NCBI RefSeq assembly: GCF_001422815.1
Contig: NZ_LMMP01000012.1
Coordinates: 5,617 to 69,616, forward strand
DNA length: 64,000 nucleotides
Reading direction: 5' to 3'
Source: Methylobacterium sp. Leaf91
GTDB taxonomy: Bacteria; Pseudomonadota; Alphaproteobacteria; Rhizobiales; Beijerinckiaceae
Positions 1-8,416 of the stretch are shown piece after piece. Below the pieces are notes generated by a model. That model was not told the origin of the DNA, did no database searches, and was given only the letters and a program-made list of their open reading frames with translations. The translations under genes and the position numbers were made by a program. Each line of letters starts with the position of its first letter. The stretch's first letter is position 1.

Positions 1-67
1 CCGTCGTGACGATGCCAGTCGCCTTGTTCAGGTCGGTCACGTCGGTCGTCGAGTTCGGCAGCGTCAT
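1..67 (-). CDS. 5' fragment of an unidentified gene, cut by the window edge
   Basis: An ATG at 67 on the minus strand opens a frame that stays open to the window edge, giving 22 residues beginning MTLPNSTTDVTDLNKATG. A purine-rich GGGGA lies about seven bases upstream and could be a ribosome binding site. The fragment is too short to name a family. It would be transcribed out of the AT-rich gap that follows. An alternative is that this is chance coding. Confidence 0.4.
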   Translation of the reverse strand, partial: MTLPNSTTDVTDLNKATGIVTT

Positions 68-514
68 GACTCATCCCCACGGCTCCGCCGCATCGCGAGG
101 CCGCCCTTCGTTCAGGTTCGTGGAAGGCTCCACATCGGGAGCCAATGCAATGCGAGGCCCTGGGGGGGCATGGGGTCGTCGGCACCATGCCTTCTGGGGC
201 GCCCCTCCCTACTGCGAATTATTGGACTGTTCTAGTCAAAAAACTGATATACGCACTAATTATCGTATCTGTACTTATAAAAGGCGCCCTTATCAGCCAA
301 ATGTTAATTAATGTTTTACAGATTACAAATTATAGCCATCATATTGTAAATCATATCGCAGCATGCAGTCGTAACGAGCAAAACTCGGAAGCAAGAGCGA
401 GCTGATTTACAATAACACCCATTCCGTTAGCTTGAATTATCGAGATTTACCCACGCGGCCGCGCAGGGGCTTTCGTCCGCAGGGCCTCAGCGAGCCTGAC
501 TCATGGATCATGGC
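68..514. other. AT-rich intergenic region
   Basis: No convincing gene. Bases 220-430 are strikingly AT-rich compared with the surrounding sequence and carry several TTTACA/TTGTAA-like words, including TTACAA and TTGTAA as inverted arms around 323-352. It lies upstream of the fragment at 1-67 and downstream of the LysR gene, so it probably holds the promoter of the truncated gene. Its base composition suggests a regulatory region or acquired DNA. Confidence 0.5.
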
Positions 515-1504
515 TCACTGAAGCTTGGTATCGGCGACGGCTTCCGGCGCGAGAAGCCCCTCGACGAACCGCATTGCCGGCCCCGACAGGGCTGCGAAAT
601 CGACGGCATAGAGGTTGAGGGAGCTCACCGCCCAGGCATCGGTGAGCTCGGCCGCGTGCAGGTGGCGCTCGCCCAGGGCCTGGAAGGCACCTTCGGCCAT
701 CACGCCGATGCCCATGCCGCACTCGATCATCCGGCACATGGCCGAGAGGCTGTCGACCTCGACCCGCTGACGCAGTGCGCGCCGGGCCTCGCGGGCGACC
801 CGGTTGAGGTGGATCTGCACCGTGCTGCTGCCGCGCATGCCGACCTGCTCGAAATCCAGGGATTCGGCGTAGGCCACGTGGCTGCGGACACCCAGCGCAT
901 GCCCTTGCGGCATCACCAGGACGAGGCGCTCGGTGCGGTAGGGCCGCGCCGACAAGGGAAGGCCGGGCTCGCAGGCGCCGCAGATGCCGAGATCGGCCTC
1001 GCCCTCGATCACGTCCTGCGCCACGCTGCGGCTGCTGCGCTGGCGCAGGTCGATACGGATGTCGGGATGCGTCCGCGCGAAGCGGGCCATGTCGCCGGGC
1101 AGGAACTGCTCCACCGCCGAGGCGCTGGCGCTGAGGCGGACGCGCCCACGCACCCCGCCGGCGAATTCGGAGAGGTCGCTGCGCAACTGCTCTACGTTCA
1201 GCAGGATCGTCAGGGCGTGCTGGCGCAGCTGATCGCCGAGGAAGGTCGGCCGGACGCCGCGGGCATGGCGGGCCAGCAGCGGATGGCCGATCACCGCTTC
1301 GAGTTCGGCGACGCGGCGGCTCAGGGCGGAGGCCGCGATCTGCCCGCGCTCGGCCGCCCGCGCGATGCTGCCGGTCTCGCAGATCAGCACGAACAGCTCC
1401 AGCGTCCCGAGATCGAGCTGGCGAAGGAAGTGGCGCGGCGACGGCACGAAGGGGCTTTCCGGCTTGACGAAGTTCGCCGTGTCGGCAGGCAAAACCGGCG
1501 CCAT
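515..1504 (-). CDS. LysR-family transcriptional regulator
   Basis: This 329-residue protein has the usual LysR architecture. An N-terminal winged helix-turn-helix lies at about residues 30-90 (LDLGTLELFVLICETGSIARAA, then SALSRRVAELEAVIG). A periplasmic-binding-protein-like effector domain follows from about residue 115 to 320. The roughly 28-residue extension before the HTH is longer than usual, so an internal start is possible. It diverges from the phosphoribosyltransferase/amidohydrolase genes that begin at 1634 across a 129-base gap, the classic arrangement for a LysR regulator of its neighbours. The inducer cannot be read from sequence; a ureido or pyrimidine compound is a guess from context. 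Confidence 0.9.
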   Translation of the reverse strand: MAPVLPADTANFVKPESPFVPSPRHFLRQLDLGTLELFVLICETGSIARAAERGQIAASALSRRVAELEAVIGHPLLARHARGVRPTFLGDQLRQHALTILLNVEQLRSDLSEFAGGVRGRVRLSASASAVEQFLPGDMARFARTHPDIRIDLRQRSSRSVAQDVIEGEADLGICGACEPGLPLSARPYRTERLVLVMPQGHALGVRSHVAYAESLDFEQVGMRGSSTVQIHLNRVAREARRALRQRVEVDSLSAMCRMIECGMGIGVMAEGAFQALGERHLHAAELTDAWAVSSLNLYAVDFAALSGPAMRFVEGLLAPEAVADTKLQ

Positions 1505-1633
1505 CGCGGGCCGACGGTCGGCCGAGCCGTCGCGGAATGCGATGCCTCGACGCCGGAGATTGAACTTCTCGGGCCCCGAGCCCCTGCCTAGGTTGCGGCC
1601 TCGCTTCCCCCGACACTCCCGGAAAACGTCGCG

Positions 1634-2314
1634 ATGTCCTCAACCTTCCAGCCGGCCGCGTCCTCCGCGCGGGTGGCCCAGGCGCAGGTGCAGGTCGGTG
1701 CCGTGCGCCTCACCACCGGCCAGCCCTTCATCTACACCTCCAGCTGGGCGAGCCCGGTCTATGTCGACACCCGCCTGCTGATGTCGGATGTGGCCCTGCG
1801 GACTCTGGCGATGGATCACGCGGCCGCGCGCCTCGCCGGGACTGTCGCCGAGAGCGGCGTCAACGCGATCATTGGGGCAGAGAGTTCCGGCATCGCCTTC
1901 GCGGCCTGGATCGCCGAGCGCCTGCGCCTGCCGCTTCTCTACCTGCGCAAGAAGCCGATGGGCTGGGGCCAGGAAGCCCGCCTGGAAGGACGCCTGCCCC
2001 ACGAGGCCCGCCTTCTCCTCGTCGACGATGTCACCACGGACGGCCGCTCCAAGATCGCGGCGGCCCGGACTCTGCGCGAGGCCGGAACCGCGATCGCCGA
2101 CGTCCTCGTCGTGGTCGATTACGGGATCTATCCCGATTCCGCCGCGCGCTGGGCCGAGCATGCCCTGGCCCTCCACGCCCTCACGACGTGGCGCGACCTC
2201 CTCGCCGCCCTGCGGGAGGCCGGGGAGCTCAGTCCGGAGGCCGGAGCGATGCTCGACGCCTTCACGGTGGACCCGGTCGCGTGGTCCCTCGCCCATGGCG
2301 GAGTCGGCGCGTGA
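1634..2314 (+). CDS. orotate phosphoribosyltransferase-like protein
   Basis: A 226-residue type I phosphoribosyltransferase. The PRPP-binding motif LLLVDDVTTDGRSK sits at about residues 130-145, and the flexible-loop-like region with LYLRKKPMGWGQEARLEG at about 99-116 resembles PyrE. It would transfer phosphoribose from PRPP to orotate or a similar base in the cytoplasm. Its stop overlaps the GTG start of the amidohydrolase (GTGA), so the two are translationally coupled. A true biosynthetic pyrE beside a ureido-hydrolase and a solute transporter would be odd. I therefore favour a paralogue used for salvage or catabolism and leave the symbol blank. Confidence 0.8.
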   Translation: MSSTFQPAASSARVAQAQVQVGAVRLTTGQPFIYTSSWASPVYVDTRLLMSDVALRTLAMDHAAARLAGTVAESGVNAIIGAESSGIAFAAWIAERLRLPLLYLRKKPMGWGQEARLEGRLPHEARLLLVDDVTTDGRSKIAAARTLREAGTAIADVLVVVDYGIYPDSAARWAEHALALHALTTWRDLLAALREAGELSPEAGAMLDAFTVDPVAWSLAHGGVGA

Positions 2315-3585
2315 GCCGGCCCCTACACCTGGCGAACCGCATCCTCGACGCGGTGGCGGATCTCTCGCGCGACGGGCTCGGCGTCACCCGCGAGGCCTAC
2401 GGCCCGGGCGAAGAGGCGGCGATGCGGGCCATCGAGGGCTTCGCCGCCGAACTCGGCCTCGCGGCGGAGCGCGATCGCTTCCAGAACCTCTGGCTGCGAC
2501 TGCCCGAGGATGCGCGCTCGGAGCCCCCGGTCGTGATCGGCTCGCACCTCGATTCGGTGCCGCAGGGCGGCAATTTCGACGGTCTCGCCGGGGTCGTCGC
2601 CGGCCTGCTGGTGCTCGACCGCCTGCGCGGCCGGGCCGGACTGGCGCCGCCCCTGCGAGTCCTGGCCCTGCGCGGGGAGGAGAGCGCCTGGTACGGCAAG
2701 GCCTATACGGGCTCGCTGGCCCTCCTCGGCCGGCTGCCCGCCTCGGCCCTGGCCCTGCCCCATCGCGCCGGCCGAGGCACCCTCGGCGAGGCCATGGCCC
2801 GCAGCGGCGTCGATGTCGATGCGGTCTCGCGGGGCGAAGCATTGCTGCGGCCGCACGAGATCGCCGCCTATCTCGAACTCCATATCGAGCAGGGGCCGGT
2901 GATGATCGCGCGGGGCTGGCCCTCGGCGGTGGTCACGGGCATTCGCGGCAACATCCGCCGCCACCGCATTCGCTGCGTCGGCGAGGCCGGGCATTCCGGG
3001 GCGGTGCCGCGCTGGCTGCGCAAGGACGCGCTCCTCGCGGTGGCCGAACTCCTGTCGAGCATGGACGAGCATTGGCGCGTGCTGCTCCAGATGGGCGTCG
3101 ACCTCGTGATGACGGCGGGCATCTGCACGACATCCGTACAATCGCACGCCGTCTCGGTCATACCCGGCGAAGTCACGTTCAGCTTCGAGATCCGAAGCCA
3201 GGATTCGGACACGCTGGCGCGGTTCGACCAGCTGTTCCAGGAGGCCTGCCGGGGCATCGCCGCGAGCCGGGGCGTCAGCTTCGACTTCGACGCGGCCCTC
3301 ACGTCGGCCCCGGCCGCCATGGATGCGGGCTGGATCGCACGGCTGGAGGCGGCCGGCGCGGCGCGGGGCGCGCCGGTGGAGCGCGTCCCGAGCGGGGCGG
3401 GTCACGACGCCGCAGTCTTCGCCGGATCCGGCGTGCCCGCCGCGATGGTGTTCGTGCGCAACGCCAACGGATCGCACAACCCGCACGAGGCCATGGACAC
3501 CGCCGACCTCCTCGACGGCGTCGACCTGCTCCTCACGGCGCTGACCGGGGCGGCGGCGAAGGACGTGTCCGGGCTCGCGGCTTGA
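2311..3585 (+). CDS. M20 zinc amidohydrolase (allantoate amidohydrolase / N-carbamoyl amino acid hydrolase family)
   Basis: The GTG start at 2311 overlaps the preceding stop and gives 424 residues, the normal length for the family. Metal-site and substrate motifs are all visible: GSHLDSVPQGGNFDGLAGV at about 77-95, the acidic pair in RGEES, ELHIEQGPV, GEAGHSGAVP, and SGAGHDAAVFA near the C terminus. Members hydrolyse N-carbamoyl groups (allantoate, ureidopropionate, N-carbamoyl amino acids), releasing ammonia and CO2. Sequence alone does not separate these substrates. A cytoplasmic role in using ureido compounds taken up by the ABC transporter just downstream is the likely context. Confidence 0.87.
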   Translation: MSRPLHLANRILDAVADLSRDGLGVTREAYGPGEEAAMRAIEGFAAELGLAAERDRFQNLWLRLPEDARSEPPVVIGSHLDSVPQGGNFDGLAGVVAGLLVLDRLRGRAGLAPPLRVLALRGEESAWYGKAYTGSLALLGRLPASALALPHRAGRGTLGEAMARSGVDVDAVSRGEALLRPHEIAAYLELHIEQGPVMIARGWPSAVVTGIRGNIRRHRIRCVGEAGHSGAVPRWLRKDALLAVAELLSSMDEHWRVLLQMGVDLVMTAGICTTSVQSHAVSVIPGEVTFSFEIRSQDSDTLARFDQLFQEACRGIAASRGVSFDFDAALTSAPAAMDAGWIARLEAAGAARGAPVERVPSGAGHDAAVFAGSGVPAAMVFVRNANGSHNPHEAMDTADLLDGVDLLLTALTGAAAKDVSGLAA

Positions 3586-3622
3586 CGGTCGTCACGCCCT
3601 GTCCCCCGACCGCGCTGCCAAG

Positions 3623-3641
3623 TGCACAAGAATTGCACAGG
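3623..3641. promoter_or_regulatory. direct repeat upstream of the ABC transporter
   Basis: TGCACAAG at 3623-3630 and TGCACAGG at 3634-3641 repeat with an 11-base period, one helical turn, about 105 bases before the binding-protein start. The TGCAC core resembles an NtrC half-site, but the copies are in direct rather than inverted orientation. A regulator site is an inference. Confidence 0.3.
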
Positions 3642-3746
3642 CCTCGCGAATGCAGAGGCCCCCGCAATCGCCGATGCCCCGCGGCGGTCTTCGCAGCGGC
3701 GGTCTCTGCAAGAAAGCTCGTTTCCCCAAGAGAGTTTGATTTGCCG

Positions 3747-4541
3747 ATGTCCCTGACCAAACGCAGCCTCCTCCTCGCCCTCGGCCTGAGTTCCGCCCTG
3801 CTGTCGATGGGGAGCGTTCAGGCCCAGGAGGCGCTCGGGCAGATCGAGAAGTCCAAGGTCGTGAAGATCGGCGTGCCGGCCGATTACCCGCCCTACGGCT
3901 TCGTCGGCCTCGACCTGAAGCCGATCGGCCTCGACATCGATGTCGCCAACCTCATCGGGGCCAAGCTCGGCGCCACGGTGGAACTGGTGCCGGTGGTGAG
4001 CGCCAACCGCATCCCCTACCTCCAGACGAAGAAGATCGACCTCATCGTCTCGACGCTCGGCAAGAACGAGGAGCGGGTGAAGATCATCGATTTCAGCGCC
4101 GCCTATGCGCCCTTCTACCAGGGCGTGTTCGCGCTGAAATCCCTTCCCATCAAGAGCTTCGACGACCTCGCGGGCAAGTCCGTGGCGGTGACGCGCGGCG
4201 CCATGGAGGACGAGATGCTGGGCAAGGTCGCCCCCGCCTCCACCCAGATCCAGCGCTTCGAGGATCAGGCCGCCACCACCGCCGCCTTCGCGGCCGGGCA
4301 GACCCAGGTCATCGCCACCAGCGTCTCGAATATCGGCGTGCTCAGCCGCAAGAGCCCTAATCTCGGCATCGAGTACAAGCTGCTGCTACGTGACAGCCCC
4401 TGCTTCGTCGGCATCGCCAAGGGCGAGGACGCCCTCTTGAAGAAGGTCAACGAGATCGTCCTGGCCGCCAAGGCGGACGGCACCCTCGAAGCCCTCTCGC
4501 AGAAATGGCTGAAGCGCGGGACCGGCGACCTCCCCCTGTAG
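3747..4541 (+). CDS. amino-acid ABC transporter, periplasmic substrate-binding protein
   Basis: 264 residues with a clear Sec signal peptide (KRSLLLALGLSSALLSMGSVQAQ, cleavage near residue 27). A family-3 solute-binding fold follows (VVKIGVPADYPPYGF, then GLDIDVANLIGAKLG). It captures a polar amino acid or related solute in the periplasm for the permeases and ATPase encoded next. A start at ATG 3747 is preferred; a TTG two codons upstream is in frame. The gap of 160 bases before it suggests its own promoter. The substrate is unknown, and linkage to the amidohydrolase suggests a carbamoyl or amino compound. Confidence 0.88.
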   Translation: MSLTKRSLLLALGLSSALLSMGSVQAQEALGQIEKSKVVKIGVPADYPPYGFVGLDLKPIGLDIDVANLIGAKLGATVELVPVVSANRIPYLQTKKIDLIVSTLGKNEERVKIIDFSAAYAPFYQGVFALKSLPIKSFDDLAGKSVAVTRGAMEDEMLGKVAPASTQIQRFEDQAATTAAFAAGQTQVIATSVSNIGVLSRKSPNLGIEYKLLLRDSPCFVGIAKGEDALLKKVNEIVLAAKADGTLEALSQKWLKRGTGDLPL

Positions 4542-4646
4542 AACCCGCCCTAGAGAACCTGCCGCTCTGAAACTCGCCCGTCCGCCGAGGGCCGTCCCGC
4601 TGGGCCGGCTCTCGCTCACGCCGCCTGCCAGGGTCCCCGACCGTCC

Positions 4647-5309
4647 ATGCCGCTGCAACTCGACTTCGCGAGCATTCTCGCCCAGTGGCCCCTGCTCGTG
4701 CGGGGGGCGGCCTGGACCATCGGCCTGACGGCGGTCGCCACCCTGCTGGGGGGAATGATCGGCATTCTCTGCGCCTGGGCGCGGGCCAGCGGGCCGCGTC
4801 CGCTGCGCTGGCTCGCCGGCGCCTATGTCGAGCTGATCCGCAACACGCCCTTCATCGTACAGCTGTTCTTCATCTTCTTCGGCCTGCCGGAACTCGGCAT
4901 CCGGCTGTCGCCAGCCCTGGCCTCGATCCTCGCCATGACCATCAACCTCGGGGCCTACGCCACCGAGATCCTGCGCTCCGGCATCGAGGCGACGCCGCGC
5001 GGGCAGATCGAGGCCGCAGAGAGCCTCGCTTTGACCCGGGCGCAGGTCTTCACCCGGGTAGTGCTGCCCCCGGCCCTCAAGAAGGTCTGGCCTGCCCTGG
5101 TGAGCCAGATCGTCATCGTCATGCTGGGATCGGCCGTCTGCGGCCAGATCTCGACGGAGGAACTGAGCTACGCCACCAACCTGATTCAGAGCCGGAACTT
5201 CCGGGCCTTCGAAGCCTACATCGTCGGCACCCTGATCTACCTCGCCCTCGCGATCCTCGTACGCAACCTGCTCAACTGGGCCGGGCCGCGCTTCCTGTTC
5301 GGCCGTTAG
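4647..5309 (+). CDS. amino-acid ABC transporter permease (HisM/GlnP type)
   Basis: 220 residues with about five hydrophobic segments. The family's cytoplasmic coupling loop is seen as EAAESLALTRAQVFTRVVLPPALKKVWPA at about residues 122-150, and the GlnP-type motif ELIRNTPFIVQLFFIFFGLP at about 62-81. It forms half of the inner-membrane channel with the permease that starts 11 bases after its stop. No unusual features are seen. Confidence 0.9.
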   Translation: MPLQLDFASILAQWPLLVRGAAWTIGLTAVATLLGGMIGILCAWARASGPRPLRWLAGAYVELIRNTPFIVQLFFIFFGLPELGIRLSPALASILAMTINLGAYATEILRSGIEATPRGQIEAAESLALTRAQVFTRVVLPPALKKVWPALVSQIVIVMLGSAVCGQISTEELSYATNLIQSRNFRAFEAYIVGTLIYLALAILVRNLLNWAGPRFLFGR

Positions 5310-5319
5310 GGAGGTCGCC

Positions 5320-5961
5320 ATGCCGGAATTCACCCTCTGGGACATCGTCCGTAACCTGCTCCTCGCCGCGCGCTGGACCGTGGCGCTCTCCCTGATCGCC
5401 TTCCTCGGGGGCACGATCGTCGGCCTTGGCCTCCTGCTCCTGCGGCTCTCGGGACGACGCGTCCTTGAGCGCGGCGTGGGCGCCTTTGTGCAGCTCTTCC
5501 AGGGCACGCCCCTGCTGATGCAGCTGTTCCTTCTGTATTTCGGCCTTGCGATGGTGGGGGTGAACACCTCCGCCTGGCTCGCGGCCTGCGTGGCGCTGAC
5601 CCTCTACGCCTCCGCCTACCTGACCGAGATCTGGCGCGGCTGCGTCGCCGCGATCCCGCGCGGGCAGTGGGAAGCCTCCGCCAGTCTGGCGCTGAGCTTC
5701 GGCCAGCAGTTCCGCCACATCATCCTGCCCCAGGCCTTGCGGATCGCGGTAGCGCCCACGGTGGGCTTCCTGGTCCAGGTGGTGAAGGGCACGGCGCTCG
5801 CCTCGGTGATCGGCTTCGTGGAACTCACGAAGGCCGGCGGCATGATCGCCAACGTCACTTACGAGCCGATGCTGACCTATGCCTGCGTGGCGGCGATGTA
5901 CTTCGCCCTGTGCTTCCCCATCAGCCTCTATGCCCGTGTCCTCGAAAGGAAACTCGCATGA
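5320..5961 (+). CDS. amino-acid ABC transporter permease (HisQ/GlnP type)
   Basis: 213 residues, the second channel subunit. It has the same family signatures: LFQGTPLLMQLFLLYFGLA at about 65-83 and the coupling loop EASASLALSFGQQFRHIILPQALRIA at about 117-142. Its TGA stop overlaps the ATG of the ATPase gene (ATGA), so translation is coupled. Together with the preceding permease it would make a heterodimeric pore. Confidence 0.9.
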   Translation: MPEFTLWDIVRNLLLAARWTVALSLIAFLGGTIVGLGLLLLRLSGRRVLERGVGAFVQLFQGTPLLMQLFLLYFGLAMVGVNTSAWLAACVALTLYASAYLTEIWRGCVAAIPRGQWEASASLALSFGQQFRHIILPQALRIAVAPTVGFLVQVVKGTALASVIGFVELTKAGGMIANVTYEPMLTYACVAAMYFALCFPISLYARVLERKLA

Positions 5962-6758
5962 ATGCCGTTCCCGAGCCGCTGCCGACGGGCGGCCTCGCCG
6001 GTACGCCCCACACCCGGGTCGGCGCCCCGATCCTGCGGATCACGGCATTGCGCAAATCCTACGGCACCCACGAGGTCCTGCGCGGCATCGACCTCGACGT
6101 GGCGCGCGGCGAGGTGCTGGCGATCATCGGCAAGAGCGGCTCCGGCAAGAGCACGCTCCTGCGCTGCATCAACGGCCTGGAGGTGTTCCAGCACGGCTCG
6201 CTGATCGTCGACGGAAAGCACCTGCTCTACGACAACGCCAAGGCCATGCGTGAGCTTCGCCAGGGCGTCGGCATGATCTTCCAGAACTTCAACCTGTTCC
6301 CGCACCTCTCGGTGGGGCGCAACGTCATGCTGGCGCCGCACCTCGTGAAGAAGCGCGGGGGCCCCGAGAACGAGGCCCGCGCCCGCCAGCTCCTCGCCCG
6401 CGTGGGTCTGGCGGAGAAGTTCGACGCAATGCCGGACAAACTCTCCGGAGGCCAGCAGCAGCGCGTGGCCATCGCCCGGGCGCTGGCCATGGACCCGGCG
6501 ATCATGCTCTGCGACGAGATCACCAGCGCGCTGGACCCTGAACTCGTCGGCGAGGTCCTTCGGGTGGTGGAATCGCTGGCCGAGGAGGGCATGACCCTCC
6601 TGATGGTCACCCACGAGATGAACTTCGCCCGCAAGGTCGCCGACCGGGTGATCTTCATGCATCAAGGGCTGGTCCACGAGATCGGCCCGCCCGCGGAGGT
6701 GTTCGGCGCTCCGAAGACGCCCGAGCTGCGTCAGTTCCTGTCGTCGCTGCACGATTGA
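5958..6758 (+). CDS. amino-acid ABC transporter ATP-binding protein
   Basis: 266 residues. The Walker A motif is GKSGSGKST (about 59-67), the Q-loop region is VGMIFQNFNLFPHLSV, the signature is LSGGQQQRVAIARALA (about 160-175), and the Walker B is IMLCDEITSALDPE. The switch histidine is in LMVTHEM. It energises the transporter encoded by the three preceding genes. The last codon is followed within two bases by a decayed transposase, so nothing more of this operon survives downstream. Confidence 0.92.
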   Translation: MNAVPEPLPTGGLAGTPHTRVGAPILRITALRKSYGTHEVLRGIDLDVARGEVLAIIGKSGSGKSTLLRCINGLEVFQHGSLIVDGKHLLYDNAKAMRELRQGVGMIFQNFNLFPHLSVGRNVMLAPHLVKKRGGPENEARARQLLARVGLAEKFDAMPDKLSGGQQQRVAIARALAMDPAIMLCDEITSALDPELVGEVLRVVESLAEEGMTLLMVTHEMNFARKVADRVIFMHQGLVHEIGPPAEVFGAPKTPELRQFLSSLHD

Positions 6759-6759
6759 G

Positions 6760-7088
6760 GATGCTGGCGATGCCAAGGAGGCGAACCTCGTCGGGCTGCA
6801 GGAGCCGCGGATCACAGCCCATCTGGCTCCGGGGCGGGGGTGTCACGGCGAGACGGATGGGGCCGGTCGCCGGAAGCTGACGAAGACGTCCCCGATGCGT
6901 GCGATGACAGCACGGTTTAAGCGGCGGGCGGCCGCAGCAAGCAGGTAGTCGAGCGCGTGTTTGGGCAGATCAAGCAGACCCGAGGCTCGCGCCGGTTCCT
7001 ACTCCGAGGCCTCGACAAGATCTGGGACGCATGAGCGATGATCTGCACCATCGGCAACTTCCTCAAGCTGGCGAAGGCCGGGAAGTGA
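6760..7088 (+). pseudogene. decayed IS1182-like transposase, C-terminal relic
   Basis: Reading from 6760 gives DAGDAKEANLVGLQEPRIT, resembling the ADAGY(x)SEANL segment of IS1182-family DDE transposases. A shift of frame at about 6920-6945 leads to KQVVERVFGQIKQTRG, then SRRFLLRGLDKIWDA, a stop (TGA at 7032-7034, probably once Trp), AMICTIGNFLKLAKAGK and the final stop. The order matches the family's C-terminal catalytic region, including the conserved FGQIK glutamate area. One frameshift and one in-frame stop show it is dead. No terminal inverted repeats were found. The family assignment is from memory of its motifs. Confidence 0.62.
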
Positions 7089-7282
7089 ACCCAAAGCAAG
7101 TGACATGACCGTCAAAATTTCCATGCCAATCCCGAGGCCCGAAGCCAATACTTAGACAGACGCGGTGATTGGGGTCCGGCCGCGGGTCCGCTGAAGGCGG
7201 CTGCTCCTATCGAGATGTGGGATCGTGGGCGTGGTTGCATCGCCACAACATCAGGACGGATCACCCATGACGCACCCTTCCC

Positions 7283-7351
7283 GGATTTTACATCCCCCTT
7301 GAAGAGACCGCCATCTGTGTGGTCGACGAGGCAGGTCGGAACATTGAGTAG
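7283..7351 (+). pseudogene. possible IS110-like transposase N-terminal scrap
   Basis: The short frame from 7283 reads IPLEETAICVVDEAGRNIE before a stop. It resembles the GLDVSLKETxICVVDEAG start of IS110-family transposases. Only about 15 residues match and nothing recognisable follows. It lies in the same 675-base gene-free stretch as the other relic. The rest of 7089-7433 shows no coding or regulatory feature I can name. Confidence 0.35.
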
Positions 7352-7433
7352 CCGAGAGCCTTCGGCCAAGGGCAGGCCCTACAACTCCGATCTCGACCTC
7401 GGATTTTGGCGACGACCTGCCCTGAACGGGGCA

Positions 7434-8150
7434 TTATCCGAGCCGCTTGCGCGGATCCGGTCCGGTCAAGGCAGCCTTCCGGCTCAATCCCTTATGGACA
7501 TGCACCATGAGGGCGATGCCGAAGAGCGGCGTCAGCAGGTTGAGGACGGGCACCACCATCAGCCCCGCCAGCATGGCGCCGGCTGTCATGGTGGTCATGC
7601 CGAAATGCCGGCGCATCTCCCCCGCTTCCGCCATGGGCCGGAAGCGCCCGGCGGCGAGTTCGAAATACTCGCGTCCGAGCAGGTAGGTGTTGGCGAGGAA
7701 GAACGCCACGAGGTTCACGCCCGGCACGAAGAACAGGATCAGCGCCACGAGGTTGACCAGCAGGGCGAGCCCCGCGAAGCGCAAGGCGTAGAGCATCGCC
7801 GAGCCGATCGGCAGTGCCGTGCCCGGGGCGTCACCCGGAAAATCGGTGCGCTCCACGATGGCCGCCGCATCGTCGAGGAAGTAGCCCGCGACCAGGATCG
7901 AGACCGCCGGCATGACATAGGCGAGGCCGATGAACAGGCCGGCGCCGGCGAAGAAGACCGCCAGGGTATCCAGGAACGGATAACTTGCCGAGAGATGATG
8001 GTTCGCCAGGAACCAGTCGATCGCCTTGGTGAGGCCGGCCCAGATCAGGATGAGAAGCCCGATCGTCAGGGCGAGCGACTTCCACAGGATGGCGCGCAGA
8101 GGCGGCGAAAGCACCTGCCTGAGGGCAGCGTAGGCAGCCTGAATGAGCAT
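7434..8150 (-). CDS. EI24/CysZ-family membrane protein
   Basis: 238 residues from ATG 8150, chosen because AAGGA lies 10 bases upstream; an in-frame GTG at 8174 has no ribosome binding site. At least four long hydrophobic segments are seen, including LALTIGLLILIWAGL, FFAGAGLFIGLAYVMPAVSILVAGY and LALLVNLVALILFFVPGVNLVAFFLANTYLLGREYF. The last carries the NxxLLGREYFE motif typical of the EI24 family (CysZ sulfate channel and relatives). A sulfate-uptake role is known for E. coli CysZ, but no sulfur genes are adjacent, so substrate is open. It diverges from the amine oxidase. Confidence 0.8.
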   Translation of the reverse strand: MLIQAAYAALRQVLSPPLRAILWKSLALTIGLLILIWAGLTKAIDWFLANHHLSASYPFLDTLAVFFAGAGLFIGLAYVMPAVSILVAGYFLDDAAAIVERTDFPGDAPGTALPIGSAMLYALRFAGLALLVNLVALILFFVPGVNLVAFFLANTYLLGREYFELAAGRFRPMAEAGEMRRHFGMTTMTAGAMLAGLMVVPVLNLLTPLFGIALMVHVHKGLSRKAALTGPDPRKRLG

Positions 8151-8416
8151 GGCGGCCGAATCCTTGTTCCGCACGAGGGAAGACGGGTGCCCGGACAGGC
8201 CCGGCCGTCAGCGCCGGGTTCTGGCGTCGCCCGCGCTGCGGCGCAACCCCGGCCGGTCTTTCGCGGTGCGGCATGGCCTCTCCAACGATGCGACATGAAG
8301 GACGAGCCTCACACGAGTCCGTGCAATGTTCTCCCACCGTAACGGCTGGTAGAGAATCACCACGCACTCTCCCCCGCTTCGCCGATCACGGACATTTCCC
8401 GGAAACAACCCTCCGC

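Noticed and set aside
145..405. 86-residue plus-strand frame with a hydrophobic stretch
   Set aside because: It lies in the AT-rich gap, has no good ribosome binding site, and shows no family resemblance; hydrophobicity follows from base composition.
501..1643. 380-residue minus-strand frame over the LysR gene
   Set aside because: It is an arginine/proline-rich shadow of the LysR gene in another frame.
1788..3730. Long plus-strand frame leading into the binding protein
   Set aside because: The upstream part is a low-complexity shadow of the PRTase and amidohydrolase; only the portion from 3747 has a signal peptide and family motifs.
7089..7282. Possible leader or inverted repeat of an insertion sequence
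   Set aside because: I found no pair of terminal repeats or target duplication to define an element.
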